64,000 bases of DNA from Clostridiales bacterium Firm_11 (GCA_001604105.1 LVAQ01000024.1:62001-126000), one strand, 5' to 3'; numbered from the stretch's first letter, positions 50,789 to 60,609 are shown. The notes: generated by a model from the sequence alone, not told the origin. Translations and numbers: made by a program.

Positions 50789-53700
50789 TCACTCCCCGTA
50801 TCGAATCACAACTTCCATCTGCGCTGTAAGATCAGTTAGCTTTACAGCATCACCGTGCATCGCCTGTGGCGGCAGCGCAATCCCATTACGCAGCACCTGC
50901 TTAGGAAGCATACCGTCCGGCCTGCGCAAGTACAGCATAAGCGCGGCAGGCGCATCCCGCCATTGGGCGTTGATGGAAGCGCGTATCTCCCTTCCATCTT
51001 CGGCTGTGTGTAGCGAGAGCCCCACTTTGCCAAAGAAGGTCGCCATGCCGGAAAACCGTATTGCCTGCCCAGGCGTAAACCAATCGCGCGCCGCCCCCTG
51101 TAACAGATACAGCGCGTTGCCTTCTTCCCGTACCAGATGGTTGCGCAGGTTGTTGATAAACTGCGCTTCATCCGGCGTTTTGAAGAAGGGGCCAAAGCCC
51201 TTGCCGAAATCCGTTATCGGGTGCTCGCTGAAACAGTTGACATCCCGGTACAGGTTTTGCGCAAAGTTATTGAACAGCCCGCGGATCGCCCGCTCCCCGT
51301 CTCCCCGTTGCAGATAAATCAAATCATTGAACAGCAGGTTAGATTGGATGGTCATACCGCCACGGCTGAACCAGTATTTCTCCCGATCGACCGCGCGGCC
51401 GTAATCACGGCTCAGGAACAGGTTATCCTCCTGATCCCGCAGTATCCATGTGGTCATGTCTTCATCCGGTGCAAGCACGCGCCCTGTGGTCAGATGCAGC
51501 GGCCCATAAGCAACCTCGCGGAACCAGCCCCAATCCCTGCCGCGGATTTCCGCCTGTGTGGGCACATGCGGCATATAACCGCCATTGCCTGTGGGCACGA
51601 CGGGAGATTTTGCCATCGCGCGCGCTACACAGGCGCGGATATCGCTGCGATACATGTTCGCCTGTGTCAGGATGCGTTCGGCATCGGGATGGGAAATATC
51701 CGCCAGCGCCTCCGCCGCGTTCAGGATGCCCCCGCAGGCATGGGCGTTGACCGCAAACCAGCAGCGCCATTCCGGATTGTCCTCCAAGTGCCCATGGGGC
51801 ATCAGGCCGTAATAGCTTACTTTCTCACCCTGTTCATCCAGTATCATGGTGGCTTCCCGCTCGGTGAAAATATAATCGCACGCCTTGACCAACGCGGGCG
51901 CGATGGCCGCAAGCCATTGGCGATTCCCCGTCAGGCGGTAGTGGTCAATCAGGCAGGCGAGGATATAGCCATGGTCAAGGTTGTAGGCAAACAGCGAGGT
52001 GATGTTATCCGAGTACCCGCCATAGTTGTTGGCTACCAGCGCTCCCTCGTTGGTGCGGAAGTTGCCATCCATGCTGCCAACCCCCTGGCTTGCAATAAAC
52101 GTATCCAGATACTTTTCCGCATAGTCATGGTAGCCCAGATAGTCCAGCATGCGAATCTGCAAAGATGCTTCATTGCCGCAGGACCCATACCCATAGGTGC
52201 CTGCCGGCACCATGTACATGCCGGTACGCAGATCGCGCATGGCTGTCATGATCACATGCCACGGCACCGCCTTGGCAAAATCGTTAAGCTTGGTTTCCCC
52301 GGGCAGCTCCATGCTCGCGCCCCTGCCCGCCAGCGCAAGCCAGAAACGGGTCACGCGCTCCTGCTCCGCCTCAAAGGAGCGCTGCGCCAGCAGGTTGATA
52401 TCATCTTGCTCCCAGAGGGACGGGTAAGGCAGCACCAAATCCAGTGTGTGCGTCTGGTAAGGTTGCAGCTCCACCTCGTACAGCATCGCCGTAGCAATGC
52501 AGGATGACGGTTTCATGCGTACAGGGTTGGAATCATACCCTTCAAACCCAAACTGCGGCTGCATGGAAAGGGATGTGGTGCCTGCCGCCGTGTAAGGCAC
52601 ACAACGCAGCGTTCCCTGCCCATGGGTATCCGCCAGCATCCGCAGATAGCCGTTGGGATACGGCTGCACCGTCCAGCCATAAGTGGCGGTATCGCCCGGG
52701 CGGATGCGCCCCATAGCCATGACCGCGCCGCCTTCCAGTGAAAGCTGCTCGCCCGGGTACAGCTCCACAAACAGTTGTGCCGTGCGCGTTTCCGAGGAAG
52801 CGTTGCGCACCTGCACACGGCTCATGACCATGATATCTTCATCTCCCTGAATGGGCGCCTCCATGGTGTTCAGGAGCGTAGCAAAGCTGCTTTGGCAGTA
52901 CTCGATTTCCCGATCCAGCCAACGGGTCTCATAAACTGGCACCCGCGCATCCGGCATGGATTGGATGGTATCGGCATTGCCCTCATGGCGGTTAGGCGGA
53001 TCGCCGCTTGCCAGCCGAAAATGCAGCTCATTGGCCGCCCATCGCGTTTTGGCGGTATCCCTTGCGGATACTTTCTGGTCAATTTTATTCGCGAAGATAT
53101 CGCCATTGAAGCGCAGGGCAAACTTTTGCCGTACGCCTTCCCAGCCCATGAGCACATAACGGCCGTATTTGGGCTGCATGTTTTTCTCCATGGCAGGTAC
53201 CTCCGCCATGGCGCGTGCAACCGTTTGTTCTTCCTGCGCGGGCACACGGTCGAATAGGGATTGCTTTCCCTCCGTCAGTCTGGATACGATCAACGCCGCA
53301 TCTTGGCCCATGCTTTCAGGCGCGAGCAGTACATCAAAGTTTTCCATGTATACGCCGCTTTCAATGTCCTCCGCGCGCACGGCAAAACCTACGTCATCCA
53401 CACGCATCTCCAGCATCGTTTGATCCGCATCCGTTTTTGCCCCAACGGTGCGGGTATAGGCAAGCGTTGTGCAGCCATCTACCATGCCCTGTCCCTGGGA
53501 GAGTGTTCCGTTCCAGATGCCCTCTACCCTAACCTGCCTGCCCTTGCCTTTTCCGGTAGCGTTTGCGTATACCATGCACTGTGCCTGCGTGATGGCGGCA
53601 TCTCCCGTCAATTGGATGCCTGTGATCTTTGGTGCGCAAGCCCCTTCAAACACGATGCGGAACTTAAGCGCGCGGCGGAACATCGCATTATAATCATCGC

Positions 53701-54160
53701 TCAGGAAAAGGTTCTGCGGTTCGTCCCCGCCAAGGCAAAGCAATTCATTAACATCGATATGGTCAAAAACTACCGCGCAGCCCTTTGCATCCAAAGTGCG
53801 TTCCCCATACGCCGCAAGCCAGCGTCCATGGAAGGGATCATCCGTCAAAAGCCACCCTTTATGCGCCCCCACGCGGCGGTCTTTCTGTTCATTAGGCCAG
53901 GAATAGTGCCAGTATTCCACATGCCAGTCAAGCGGCATGGGCGCGTCCGGCGCAAAGGTCACGGTTACGCCGCGCACATCACGCGGCTGATCCCATTCAA
54001 AGCCGATCTGCCACTTGCCCATGCCCAGCGGCGCGCACAGCCACGCGCCCTCGGTATCTGTTCGCACGGGGATTGCCGCCATCTCTCTTCCGGTACCATC
54101 GTTATAGGTGCGTAGGCGGGCATAGGGCATCGGATCAAAGGTGCGAAGGTTGTTCATCAT
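50789..54160 (-). CDS. Large cytoplasmic glycosidase-like protein, family not assigned
   Basis: 1123 residues without signal peptide or membrane helix. The N-terminal half is beta-rich (sandwich domains, for example VRGVTVTFAPDAPMPLDWHVEYWHYSWPNE). The region from about 640 to 1000 looks like an (alpha/alpha)6 barrel: PWHVIMTAMRDLRTGMYMVPAGTYGYG, LRTNEGALVANNYGGYSDNITSLFAYNLDHGYILACLIDHYRLTGNRQWL-like helices and RDWGWFREVAYGPLHL. Acidic residues in GRDWGWFRE and in the YNLDHG area could be catalytic. This six-hairpin architecture occurs in several GH families, and I cannot place it. GAGGA lies six bases before ATG 54160. Its neighbours are glycosidases and an AraC regulator. Confidence 0.7.
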   Translation of the reverse strand: MMNNLRTFDPMPYARLRTYNDGTGREMAAIPVRTDTEGAWLCAPLGMGKWQIGFEWDQPRDVRGVTVTFAPDAPMPLDWHVEYWHYSWPNEQKDRRVGAHKGWLLTDDPFHGRWLAAYGERTLDAKGCAVVFDHIDVNELLCLGGDEPQNLFLSDDYNAMFRRALKFRIVFEGACAPKITGIQLTGDAAITQAQCMVYANATGKGKGRQVRVEGIWNGTLSQGQGMVDGCTTLAYTRTVGAKTDADQTMLEMRVDDVGFAVRAEDIESGVYMENFDVLLAPESMGQDAALIVSRLTEGKQSLFDRVPAQEEQTVARAMAEVPAMEKNMQPKYGRYVLMGWEGVRQKFALRFNGDIFANKIDQKVSARDTAKTRWAANELHFRLASGDPPNRHEGNADTIQSMPDARVPVYETRWLDREIEYCQSSFATLLNTMEAPIQGDEDIMVMSRVQVRNASSETRTAQLFVELYPGEQLSLEGGAVMAMGRIRPGDTATYGWTVQPYPNGYLRMLADTHGQGTLRCVPYTAAGTTSLSMQPQFGFEGYDSNPVRMKPSSCIATAMLYEVELQPYQTHTLDLVLPYPSLWEQDDINLLAQRSFEAEQERVTRFWLALAGRGASMELPGETKLNDFAKAVPWHVIMTAMRDLRTGMYMVPAGTYGYGSCGNEASLQIRMLDYLGYHDYAEKYLDTFIASQGVGSMDGNFRTNEGALVANNYGGYSDNITSLFAYNLDHGYILACLIDHYRLTGNRQWLAAIAPALVKACDYIFTEREATMILDEQGEKVSYYGLMPHGHLEDNPEWRCWFAVNAHACGGILNAAEALADISHPDAERILTQANMYRSDIRACVARAMAKSPVVPTGNGGYMPHVPTQAEIRGRDWGWFREVAYGPLHLTTGRVLAPDEDMTTWILRDQEDNLFLSRDYGRAVDREKYWFSRGGMTIQSNLLFNDLIYLQRGDGERAIRGLFNNFAQNLYRDVNCFSEHPITDFGKGFGPFFKTPDEAQFINNLRNHLVREEGNALYLLQGAARDWFTPGQAIRFSGMATFFGKVGLSLHTAEDGREIRASINAQWRDAPAALMLYLRRPDGMLPKQVLRNGIALPPQAMHGDAVKLTDLTAQMEVVIRYGE

Positions 54161-54192
54161 TACGTTTCCTCACTTTCACTGGTCATGGTGTT

Positions 54193-54222
54193 AGCATAGC
54201 GGCCATCGCTGGCGGGTGTCAA
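54193..54222 (-). promoter_or_regulatory. Promoter of the large glycosidase-like gene
   Basis: Minus strand TTGACA (54217-54222), 18 bases, TATGCT (54193-54198), 30 bases before the ATG. Confidence 0.7.
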
Positions 54223-54344
54223 ACAAATATGGTCGCCTGCCATCGTCAGTTTCAGCGCTTGCCACAGGCAGTTTCCGTGCTCCATCGACCATTTCAGATA
54301 TTCCTTGCCGCTGGTGTATCGATGCAGGATTTCACCTATGGTCT

Positions 54345-54366
54345 ATCCCGCGGGATGGTGTATAAT
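54345..54366 (+). promoter_or_regulatory. TATAAT box preceded by a 12-bp palindrome
   Basis: ATCCCGCGGGAT (54345-54356) is a perfect palindrome directly upstream of TATAAT (54361-54366), in the 354-base gap before the AraC-type regulator gene. A -35 box is not clear. The palindrome would overlap the -35 region, as an activator or repressor site might. The rest of the gap holds the opposite promoter and nothing else I can identify. Confidence 0.4.
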
Positions 54367-54514
54367 TGGATTAGCAAGATATAGCCTGAAGGGAATCCCG
54401 CAAGCACAATGTGTGCGTTGCTGGGCGGGCAGTGATACCACCCAAGCCGACAAAGGGGTTGCATAATACCGTTCAAACCAAATGCCGTTTGAGCAGTCAA
54501 GGAGGGCTGGCGCT

Positions 54515-56635
54515 TTGAAAAATGCACGAACCTTTTTCCACAGCCCCGTGTTTCGTAAGTTCCTGCTTTCGTTTCTGGCGGCTTTCATGCTGCCCATCAG
54601 CCTTTTGTTCGCCTATCTGGATTATAACAACCGCACCCTGCTCACGCGGGAGATTTACGACATTCAGGATGCCACCGTCAGCTACATGCGCCGCAGTATG
54701 GATTTTGAGTATGCGCGCTACCGCACCTTTGCCGCGATGCTGCTTAATAACGCGGATATGAACCGCATGCGGCGCATGACCTATGAAGCCATTACCCCTG
54801 CCGATACGTTGCGGCTGATGGATCTGCGCAGTGTGTTAAGCAGCTTTGCGGCGGATCCTTCCGTGGTGTCGCGTATTTTTCTATATATGCCCACCAACGG
54901 CATGTATGTGGACGCCGTGCGGGCTCTTCCCGTGGGCGATGTGCTCTATACGCTGGAGGATGCCGGTTTATTACCCGCAGATGACGCGTTGTGGCAAACC
55001 ATGCTTGCAGGCTCGTACCGAAGCCAGTGGCTGCACACCGTCAACAAGCGTGGGCAGCAGATTCTCTACTATATCCAAACCATTCCATCCGCGTTTGACG
55101 CTGACCCCTGCAATCTGATGGTAGCGCTAAGCTCAACCTATTTGCAGGAGGTTTTCAACGGCAGTACGCTGGCCGATAATGAATGGATCGGCATGCTTAC
55201 CGAGCAGGGCGAGGTGCTCTATACCCCCGCGGGCGACCCGCCCCAGCTTGACTTGACCCAGGCGCAAAACGGCGGTGGGCATTACATCCTGAATCAGCAG
55301 CTGGTCACGTTCTCCCGCTCCACCCTCACACGCAGCTATTACGTGAGCGTTGTGCCCTTGTCCAACATCAACAGTGCGCTGAGCAACGCGCGGAGCATCA
55401 GCTATTTGGTGTTGTTGATTTCCTTTTTTATCTGCACCATCATCACCTACCTGACCACCGTCAACAATTTCAAACCCATAGCCTACTTGAGCACTCTCGC
55501 CAAACCCGATGGTGACGACCCGGATGTGGACGAGTTCACCCGCCTGCGCCTATCCCTGATGGAAGCCAGCGATGAAAAGCGGATGCGCATCGACCGCGCC
55601 CGGTACGCACGCGCTGTGCTGGAAGATCAGCGCTTATGGCAAAACATGCTCAAAGCCAGCAACCAAAGCGCGCTTGACAAGCGCCTGCTGCGTGAACAGC
55701 TAACGCTGCTTGGCAGCGCGTGGGTGCTTTGCACCGTGACCATTGTCGATTTTTCAGAGGACGCCGCCGATACACAGACAGCTTTCCAGCGCAGCATGAC
55801 GCAGGTGCGCGATTCGCTGGCATCCGTGCTGGCGCAGTTTTATACCGCTTTGCCCTTGTATGACGATAAGACCTTGATTGTGCTGATCAACCTTCCTACC
55901 AACGAGCTTCACCACTTGACCTACCTTGGCAGCTCCTTTACCAGCTTGTTGCAATTCTTACGGAGCAACTTTTCCATCGACTGCCAATTTGCCATCAGCG
56001 CCACCCATGCCCAGCCCACGCTCACAGGCGATGTGCTCGCCGCCATGCTCACCGAAGCGCAGGTGGCCGCGGATTGCCCCTCCGAAGGGGATTCGATCCT
56101 CTTTTATACCACGCAATCCGTGGATAAGGTGCTGCATATCTCGGTGGAACATACCATGCATCGGCTGATGCATGCGTGCCTCCGCGGCGCCACGGCCGAA
56201 ACGGCACAGCTGCTTACACAGCTGACCGAGCAGGTGCAAACGCTGGCCGAAACCCAAACCAAGTCCACACCGGAAACCGATACGGATGAAGAGGATACCA
56301 CCGAAATGCGTATCAAGCGGAGCATTCTGGAGATCGTGAAAAACGAGTATCCGAACCCCATGCTCAACGTAAGCGCCATCGCCGATCAGCTGGGAAAGAA
56401 TGTGGATTACATTTCCCGCGTGTTCAAACAGACCACCACCATCGGGCTGCTGGACTACATCCACCACATGCGCGTGAAAGCCGCGAAAGATTTGCTCGTC
56501 AACCAAACCGCGCTTTCGGTTGTGCAAATCTCCCAGCGCGTCGGGTATTTCGGCGCGGATTCGTTCATCCGTGCCTTCAAGCGCATCGAGGGGATTACCC
56601 CCGGGCGTTACCGCATGCAAAGCAGGGGAGGCTGA
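54515..56635 (+). CDS. Membrane-bound AraC-family regulator with extracellular sensor
   Basis: 706 residues. One membrane helix near residues 15-35 (FLLSFLAAFMLPISLLFAYL), an outside sensor of about 250 residues of the Cache type, and a second helix near 290-310 (YLVLLISFFICTIITYL) are followed by a cytoplasmic linker and a C-terminal AraC domain (LNVSAIADQLGKNVDYISRVFKQTTTIGLLDYIHHMRVKAAKDLL, then VVQISQRVGYFGADSFIRAFKRIEGITPGRYR). One-protein sensors of this kind regulate polysaccharide uptake loci in Firmicutes. AAGGAGG is eight bases before TTG 54515; the ATG at 54482 is upstream of that site. Two enzyme genes follow at once. Confidence 0.9.
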   Translation: MKNARTFFHSPVFRKFLLSFLAAFMLPISLLFAYLDYNNRTLLTREIYDIQDATVSYMRRSMDFEYARYRTFAAMLLNNADMNRMRRMTYEAITPADTLRLMDLRSVLSSFAADPSVVSRIFLYMPTNGMYVDAVRALPVGDVLYTLEDAGLLPADDALWQTMLAGSYRSQWLHTVNKRGQQILYYIQTIPSAFDADPCNLMVALSSTYLQEVFNGSTLADNEWIGMLTEQGEVLYTPAGDPPQLDLTQAQNGGGHYILNQQLVTFSRSTLTRSYYVSVVPLSNINSALSNARSISYLVLLISFFICTIITYLTTVNNFKPIAYLSTLAKPDGDDPDVDEFTRLRLSLMEASDEKRMRIDRARYARAVLEDQRLWQNMLKASNQSALDKRLLREQLTLLGSAWVLCTVTIVDFSEDAADTQTAFQRSMTQVRDSLASVLAQFYTALPLYDDKTLIVLINLPTNELHHLTYLGSSFTSLLQFLRSNFSIDCQFAISATHAQPTLTGDVLAAMLTEAQVAADCPSEGDSILFYTTQSVDKVLHISVEHTMHRLMHACLRGATAETAQLLTQLTEQVQTLAETQTKSTPETDTDEEDTTEMRIKRSILEIVKNEYPNPMLNVSAIADQLGKNVDYISRVFKQTTTIGLLDYIHHMRVKAAKDLLVNQTALSVVQISQRVGYFGADSFIRAFKRIEGITPGRYRMQSRGG

Positions 56636-56642
56636 TACACAC

Positions 56643-57662
56643 ATGATGCTTACCGATCAACAGGCCTTGCGGATGGGTTACCTCTCGCGGGAAGAGCAGC
56701 TCGTGCAAGCGCAGGAAGTAACCCTGCGTCAGGGCGATGGCCGTACGCTGTGCTGCCATCAACTGGCTTTGCCCAATCGGCTTTCCGCTACCATCCAATG
56801 GGATCGCTGTATGGATATCAGCCATCTGCGCTATGCGGGCATCCCGCTTTGCTACCTTGGAAAAAGCGATGAGCGCAGCGACTCCTCCCCTCAATTTGAA
56901 CAACGTTTCAGCGGTGGAATGCTCTATACGTGCGGGCTGCTCAACGTCGGGCCGCAGGATGATGCCCAGCCCACCCACGGCCGTATCCACCTGCAAAGCG
57001 CCAGTATGCGAAGCATACGCCGCGTAGGCGATGCGTTGGTACTGCAAGGGCAAATGCGGGAGGGCGCGCTGTTTGGCGAAAACTTGCGCCTTACCCGCAG
57101 GCTCACCTTTCCCCTGAATACGCCCGAAGTGCATCTGTCCGATACGCTGGAGAACCTTTCGCCCACGCCGCAGCCCTATATGCTGCTGTATCATATTAAC
57201 CTTGGTTACCCGCTGCTCAGCGAACATCTGCGCCTGACCCTGCCCGATGGTACGCAAACCACCGCTGCCACAGCGCATGCGCGTAAACATCAGGCGGAAC
57301 ATGCCTTCTTTACGCCCCCGCAGACAGATTTTCAGGAGCAGGATTTTTACCATCGGCTGCCTGCTCAGGATGGGTATTGCGCCCTTACCGCCGAAAACAG
57401 CATGCTTGGCATTGGCCTTGGACTGCGCTACCGCGCGGATACGCTCCCTTATCTGGTGCAATGGCGGTGCCTGCGAAGCGGGGATTATGTGCTTGGCCTT
57501 GAACCTGCCAACAACCACGCGCAGGGCAGGACGCAAGCAGCGCGCGATCAACGCCTGCCCCGCTTGCAACCCTTTGAAACCATCACCACCGAGCTAACGC
57601 TTACCTGTTATGATCTGCCGCGGCAGCGCATGATGTCCCCCGCAGACGTGACAGACACCTGA
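56643..57662 (+). CDS. DUF4432 family protein (aldose epimerase superfamily)
   Basis: 339 residues of mostly beta strands. NRLSATIQWDRCMDISHLRYAGIPLCYLG, the GGMLYTCGLLNVG-type loop, THGRIHLQSAS and LYHINLGYPLL match the galactose-mutarotase-like fold of DUF4432. The histidines in THGR and YHINLGYP are at the positions used by aldose 1-epimerases. It probably epimerises or binds a free sugar from the neighbouring hydrolases. ATG 56643 lies seven bases after the AraC gene, with GGGGAGG eleven bases before it. Confidence 0.8.
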   Translation: MMLTDQQALRMGYLSREEQLVQAQEVTLRQGDGRTLCCHQLALPNRLSATIQWDRCMDISHLRYAGIPLCYLGKSDERSDSSPQFEQRFSGGMLYTCGLLNVGPQDDAQPTHGRIHLQSASMRSIRRVGDALVLQGQMREGALFGENLRLTRRLTFPLNTPEVHLSDTLENLSPTPQPYMLLYHINLGYPLLSEHLRLTLPDGTQTTAATAHARKHQAEHAFFTPPQTDFQEQDFYHRLPAQDGYCALTAENSMLGIGLGLRYRADTLPYLVQWRCLRSGDYVLGLEPANNHAQGRTQAARDQRLPRLQPFETITTELTLTCYDLPRQRMMSPADVTDT

Positions 57663-57708
57663 CCCTACCCATCCCTGAAACGCTATCGCATTCCAAGGAG
57701 GCTTTGCC

Positions 57709-58809
57709 ATGATTCATCCGTTTTCGACCTGTGATCTCGCTATGCTTCGCGAAGGCCGTTCCCGTGCCATCAATGCCGAAAACCCAAGCGGTGCCAAAGG
57801 CGCGGGTGGCATGGCTTGCAGTAAACTGGGTCCGTCCCGTAAGGGTTCCCCCTGTATCCCCTTGATCAAACAGGGCGAAACCATTACACTGGCGCATATT
57901 CGCGGCGCGGGGGTCATTCGCCACATCTGGTGCACCGTGACCGATCAAACGCCTGCCGGGCGTTATGTGCTGCGGGATTTGGTGCTGCGTGTGTACTGGG
58001 ATGGCGAGGATACCCCGTCCATCCAAACACCCCTTGGCGATTTTTTTGCAAACGGGTTCGCGCGAGGCTATGCGGTTAATTCACAGCCGATTGCGGTGAA
58101 TCCCAAGCGGGGTATGAACTGCTTCTTTCCCATGCCCTTTGGCAGCGAGGCTATCATTACACTGGAGAACCAACATGGCGGCGATGTGCCCGGGTTCTTT
58201 TACCAGATCGATTACACCGAGCTGGACACTCCGCCGGAGAACACCGGGCGCTTCCATGCCCAGTGGCGTAGGCAACGCCTGACGGCATTGGGGCAGGATT
58301 ACGCCATCGTGGAGGGCATTCAAGGCAGAGGGCATTATGTGGGCACGTTTGTAGCGCTGCAAACATTGGAACGCGGTTGGTGGGGCGAGGGCGAGGTTAA
58401 GTTCTTCCTGGATGGGGATTCGCAATACCCCACCCTATGCGGCACCGGCGCGGAGGATTACTTTGGCGGCGCGTGGTCCTTCGGCGGCAAGGATGCCCAA
58501 GGCAACACACAGGAACAGACCTTTTGTACCCCTTATATGGGCTACCCTTTCTATGCACGCGATGATAATTTTCACAACGATTACTTCCACAGCGAATGCC
58601 CGCCCATGCGCGCTTTTTATCGTTTTCACATTCCTGACCCCGTTTTGTTTGAAACCGATCTGCGTGTCACCCTTCAGCAGATAGGCGTAAACGAACTGGG
58701 CCTGTTTGAACGTCAGGATGATGTTTCCTCCGTTGCCTACTGGTACCAGACCGAGCCGCACGCTCCCTTTGCGCCCTTCCCTGATGCGCAAAGCCGCTGG
58801 CCGCGGTAG
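57709..58809 (+). CDS. GH172 (DUF2961) glycoside hydrolase
   Basis: 366 residues, the usual length of DUF2961 proteins, now classified as GH172. Visible motifs are AGVIRHIWCTV, LRVYWDGEDTPSIQTPLGDFF, NCFFPMPF, GTGAEDYFGGAW and RFHIPDPVLFE. Characterised members are trimers that act on difructose dianhydride, alpha-fructofuranosides or D-arabinofuranan. Glutamate in GAEDY is at a catalytic position. No signal peptide, so it acts on imported sugar. AGGAGG precedes ATG 57709. Last gene of the AraC-led operon, followed by a terminator. Confidence 0.9.
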   Translation: MIHPFSTCDLAMLREGRSRAINAENPSGAKGAGGMACSKLGPSRKGSPCIPLIKQGETITLAHIRGAGVIRHIWCTVTDQTPAGRYVLRDLVLRVYWDGEDTPSIQTPLGDFFANGFARGYAVNSQPIAVNPKRGMNCFFPMPFGSEAIITLENQHGGDVPGFFYQIDYTELDTPPENTGRFHAQWRRQRLTALGQDYAIVEGIQGRGHYVGTFVALQTLERGWWGEGEVKFFLDGDSQYPTLCGTGAEDYFGGAWSFGGKDAQGNTQEQTFCTPYMGYPFYARDDNFHNDYFHSECPPMRAFYRFHIPDPVLFETDLRVTLQQIGVNELGLFERQDDVSSVAYWYQTEPHAPFAPFPDAQSRWPR

Positions 58810-58932
58810 GAAACCCATCACAGCGATTTCAGTCGCAGCATCACTGCTGATCCATGGACTTCATTGATGCCCTCTATTCATACTATGAACTGCCTTACAC
58901 CCAGTCGCAGTGTATGATTGGTCACACAGCAT

Positions 58933-58983
58933 ACAAACCCCCTCGCAAGCGCATGGTGGCGCTGGCGAGGGGGTTTTGTGTTT
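58933..58983. terminator. Bidirectional intrinsic terminator
   Basis: ACAAACCCCCTCGC (58933-58946) pairs with GCGAGGGGGTTTTGT (58965-58979), with an inner AGCGC/GCGCT, and is followed by GTTT. It lies between the converging GH172 and GH31 genes and ends both transcripts. Confidence 0.88.
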
Positions 58984-59060
58984 AGTGATCTACGGTATGC
59001 TTCCGCTGTGTTGATGGACAATGAACCAGTTCGTCCCAATCCGTACGGTAAATCGGCTGG

Positions 59061-60584
59061 CTATTGCGCATCTACCTTTTCAAACAGGGGAAGATCATCC
59101 AGCCCAACGGGCAACGTCACCGTATCCCCCATCCGAACTGAATGCGTGTTGCCTTGCCAGTCTCGCCATGTTCCCGCTGGCAGCCTGAAGCTCGCGCGCG
59201 TTTGCCCCTGCTCCACAATGGGGTATGCAAGGTAGCGATCCCCCAGCGAGAACCCCTGTGTGACCTTGCCAAGTCCTTGTCCCGGATAGTAAAACTCCAG
59301 CGGCGCGAAAATCGGCTCATTATGCGCGGCTGCCTTCGCCACCCGTTCCAACAGGTATGGCATCAGTCGGCTGCGCACAGCCAGCGCGGCTACACACGCA
59401 CGGTAGTGCGTCGCATCCAGCAGATGATGGGGCGCCATGGAAAACTGAATGATGGGAAACAGTACGCTTGCCTGTGTATAGCGCACAAACAGCTCTTGAT
59501 CCAGCGGCTTGTGCACATCTACCACACCCAGATCCCCACCGCCGACCATATCCGGGCAATGGTAATGGTACCCCATCAGGCTTAGCGCCAATCCATTCGG
59601 GATGAGCGCGCGCAACCCTTCCCCGCCCCACGCATGCGCCTTGTCCTGCTGGCGCAGCATCAGCGGCGCTCCGCCCATATTCCAGCTTTCGCGGTATTCC
59701 GCCAAAGGATAGGCAAGGCCAATGCGGCTGTACAGCGTATCATCCTCATTTTGCCGGATTGGACGGTGAAAAGCAAAACTGCCGTCCTGCATAAGGGGAT
59801 CACCCGCGTCAAATTTGAAACCATCGATACCGTATTCGTGAACCAGCTCATCCAGTTGGTCAGTTAAAAACCTTACCGCCGCCGGGTTGGTCACATCCTG
59901 GATGCAGCTGGTGCCATTCCACCAGGGCACCAGCTTCGGTGTGCCATCCGTATTCATGACCAGCAGCTTCTCATCCTTCAACTCTAAATAGGGGTGGCCG
60001 GAAGCCACCGTATAGGGGATCACCCACAACATAACCCGAAAACCCATCTTGTGGAGTCTTTCCACCATCTCCTTGGGCTCTGGAAAGCGTTCGCGGTCAA
60101 ACTGCCACTGGCCGTAGCGCACCATCCAGTTATCGTCAATAATCAGGATTCCCGGTTGCGCGCCGCTATCGACTAACCCCTGCGCATAGGCAAGCACCTT
60201 TTGTTGGGTGGTATCAAACCCGACCTCAATCCAGCTGTTATACACCGGGGCGGTAAAGCAAAGGCTGTCGGGCGAACGGTTTGACTGCATGAAGCATTGC
60301 GTTGCCACGGCATGGTAAGCCTCCCGCAGGGTGCCTCCCGCCGATGCGAGCGTAATGGGCTCCTCCCCTGTCACGGTAATGCTTCCAGCCTGCACCGTCA
60401 CACAAAAGGGCGACGTACAGGTTACAAAGCGGCCAAGGTTGGACACCATGACCGATGCGCCCGCGTTGGGCTTGATATAGCGAAGATCAACCGCATAATC
60501 CGCCGTCTCATCCAGTGGCATGTGCACCCCGTCAAACGTCTTGCCTACCCACCACAGCTCACCAGGCAAAAATGAAAAAGTCAC
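59061..60584 (-). CDS. GH31 family alpha-glycosidase
   Basis: 507 residues, no signal peptide. The nucleophile Asp is in IDGFKFDAGD near 265, and the acid-base Asp probably in HCPDMVGGGD. Upstream motifs are GILIIDDNWMVRYGQWQF and MGFRVMLWVIPY. The short length and lack of the large C-terminal domains resemble single-domain GH31 members of sulfoquinovosidase or alpha-xylosidase/galactosidase type rather than long alpha-glucosidases. GTG 60584 follows GAGAGGG. It lies 25 bases after the dehydratase-like gene, in one operon. Confidence 0.88.
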   Translation of the reverse strand: MTFSFLPGELWWVGKTFDGVHMPLDETADYAVDLRYIKPNAGASVMVSNLGRFVTCTSPFCVTVQAGSITVTGEEPITLASAGGTLREAYHAVATQCFMQSNRSPDSLCFTAPVYNSWIEVGFDTTQQKVLAYAQGLVDSGAQPGILIIDDNWMVRYGQWQFDRERFPEPKEMVERLHKMGFRVMLWVIPYTVASGHPYLELKDEKLLVMNTDGTPKLVPWWNGTSCIQDVTNPAAVRFLTDQLDELVHEYGIDGFKFDAGDPLMQDGSFAFHRPIRQNEDDTLYSRIGLAYPLAEYRESWNMGGAPLMLRQQDKAHAWGGEGLRALIPNGLALSLMGYHYHCPDMVGGGDLGVVDVHKPLDQELFVRYTQASVLFPIIQFSMAPHHLLDATHYRACVAALAVRSRLMPYLLERVAKAAAHNEPIFAPLEFYYPGQGLGKVTQGFSLGDRYLAYPIVEQGQTRASFRLPAGTWRDWQGNTHSVRMGDTVTLPVGLDDLPLFEKVDAQ

Positions 60585-60609
60585 GGGTATCCCTCTCTTC
60601 CACGCCTGC

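Noticed and set aside
51137..52507. 456-codon plus-strand frame opposite the large glycosidase-like gene
   Set aside because: Antisense shadow: the minus-strand protein has coherent domains and a promoter, and this frame has neither.
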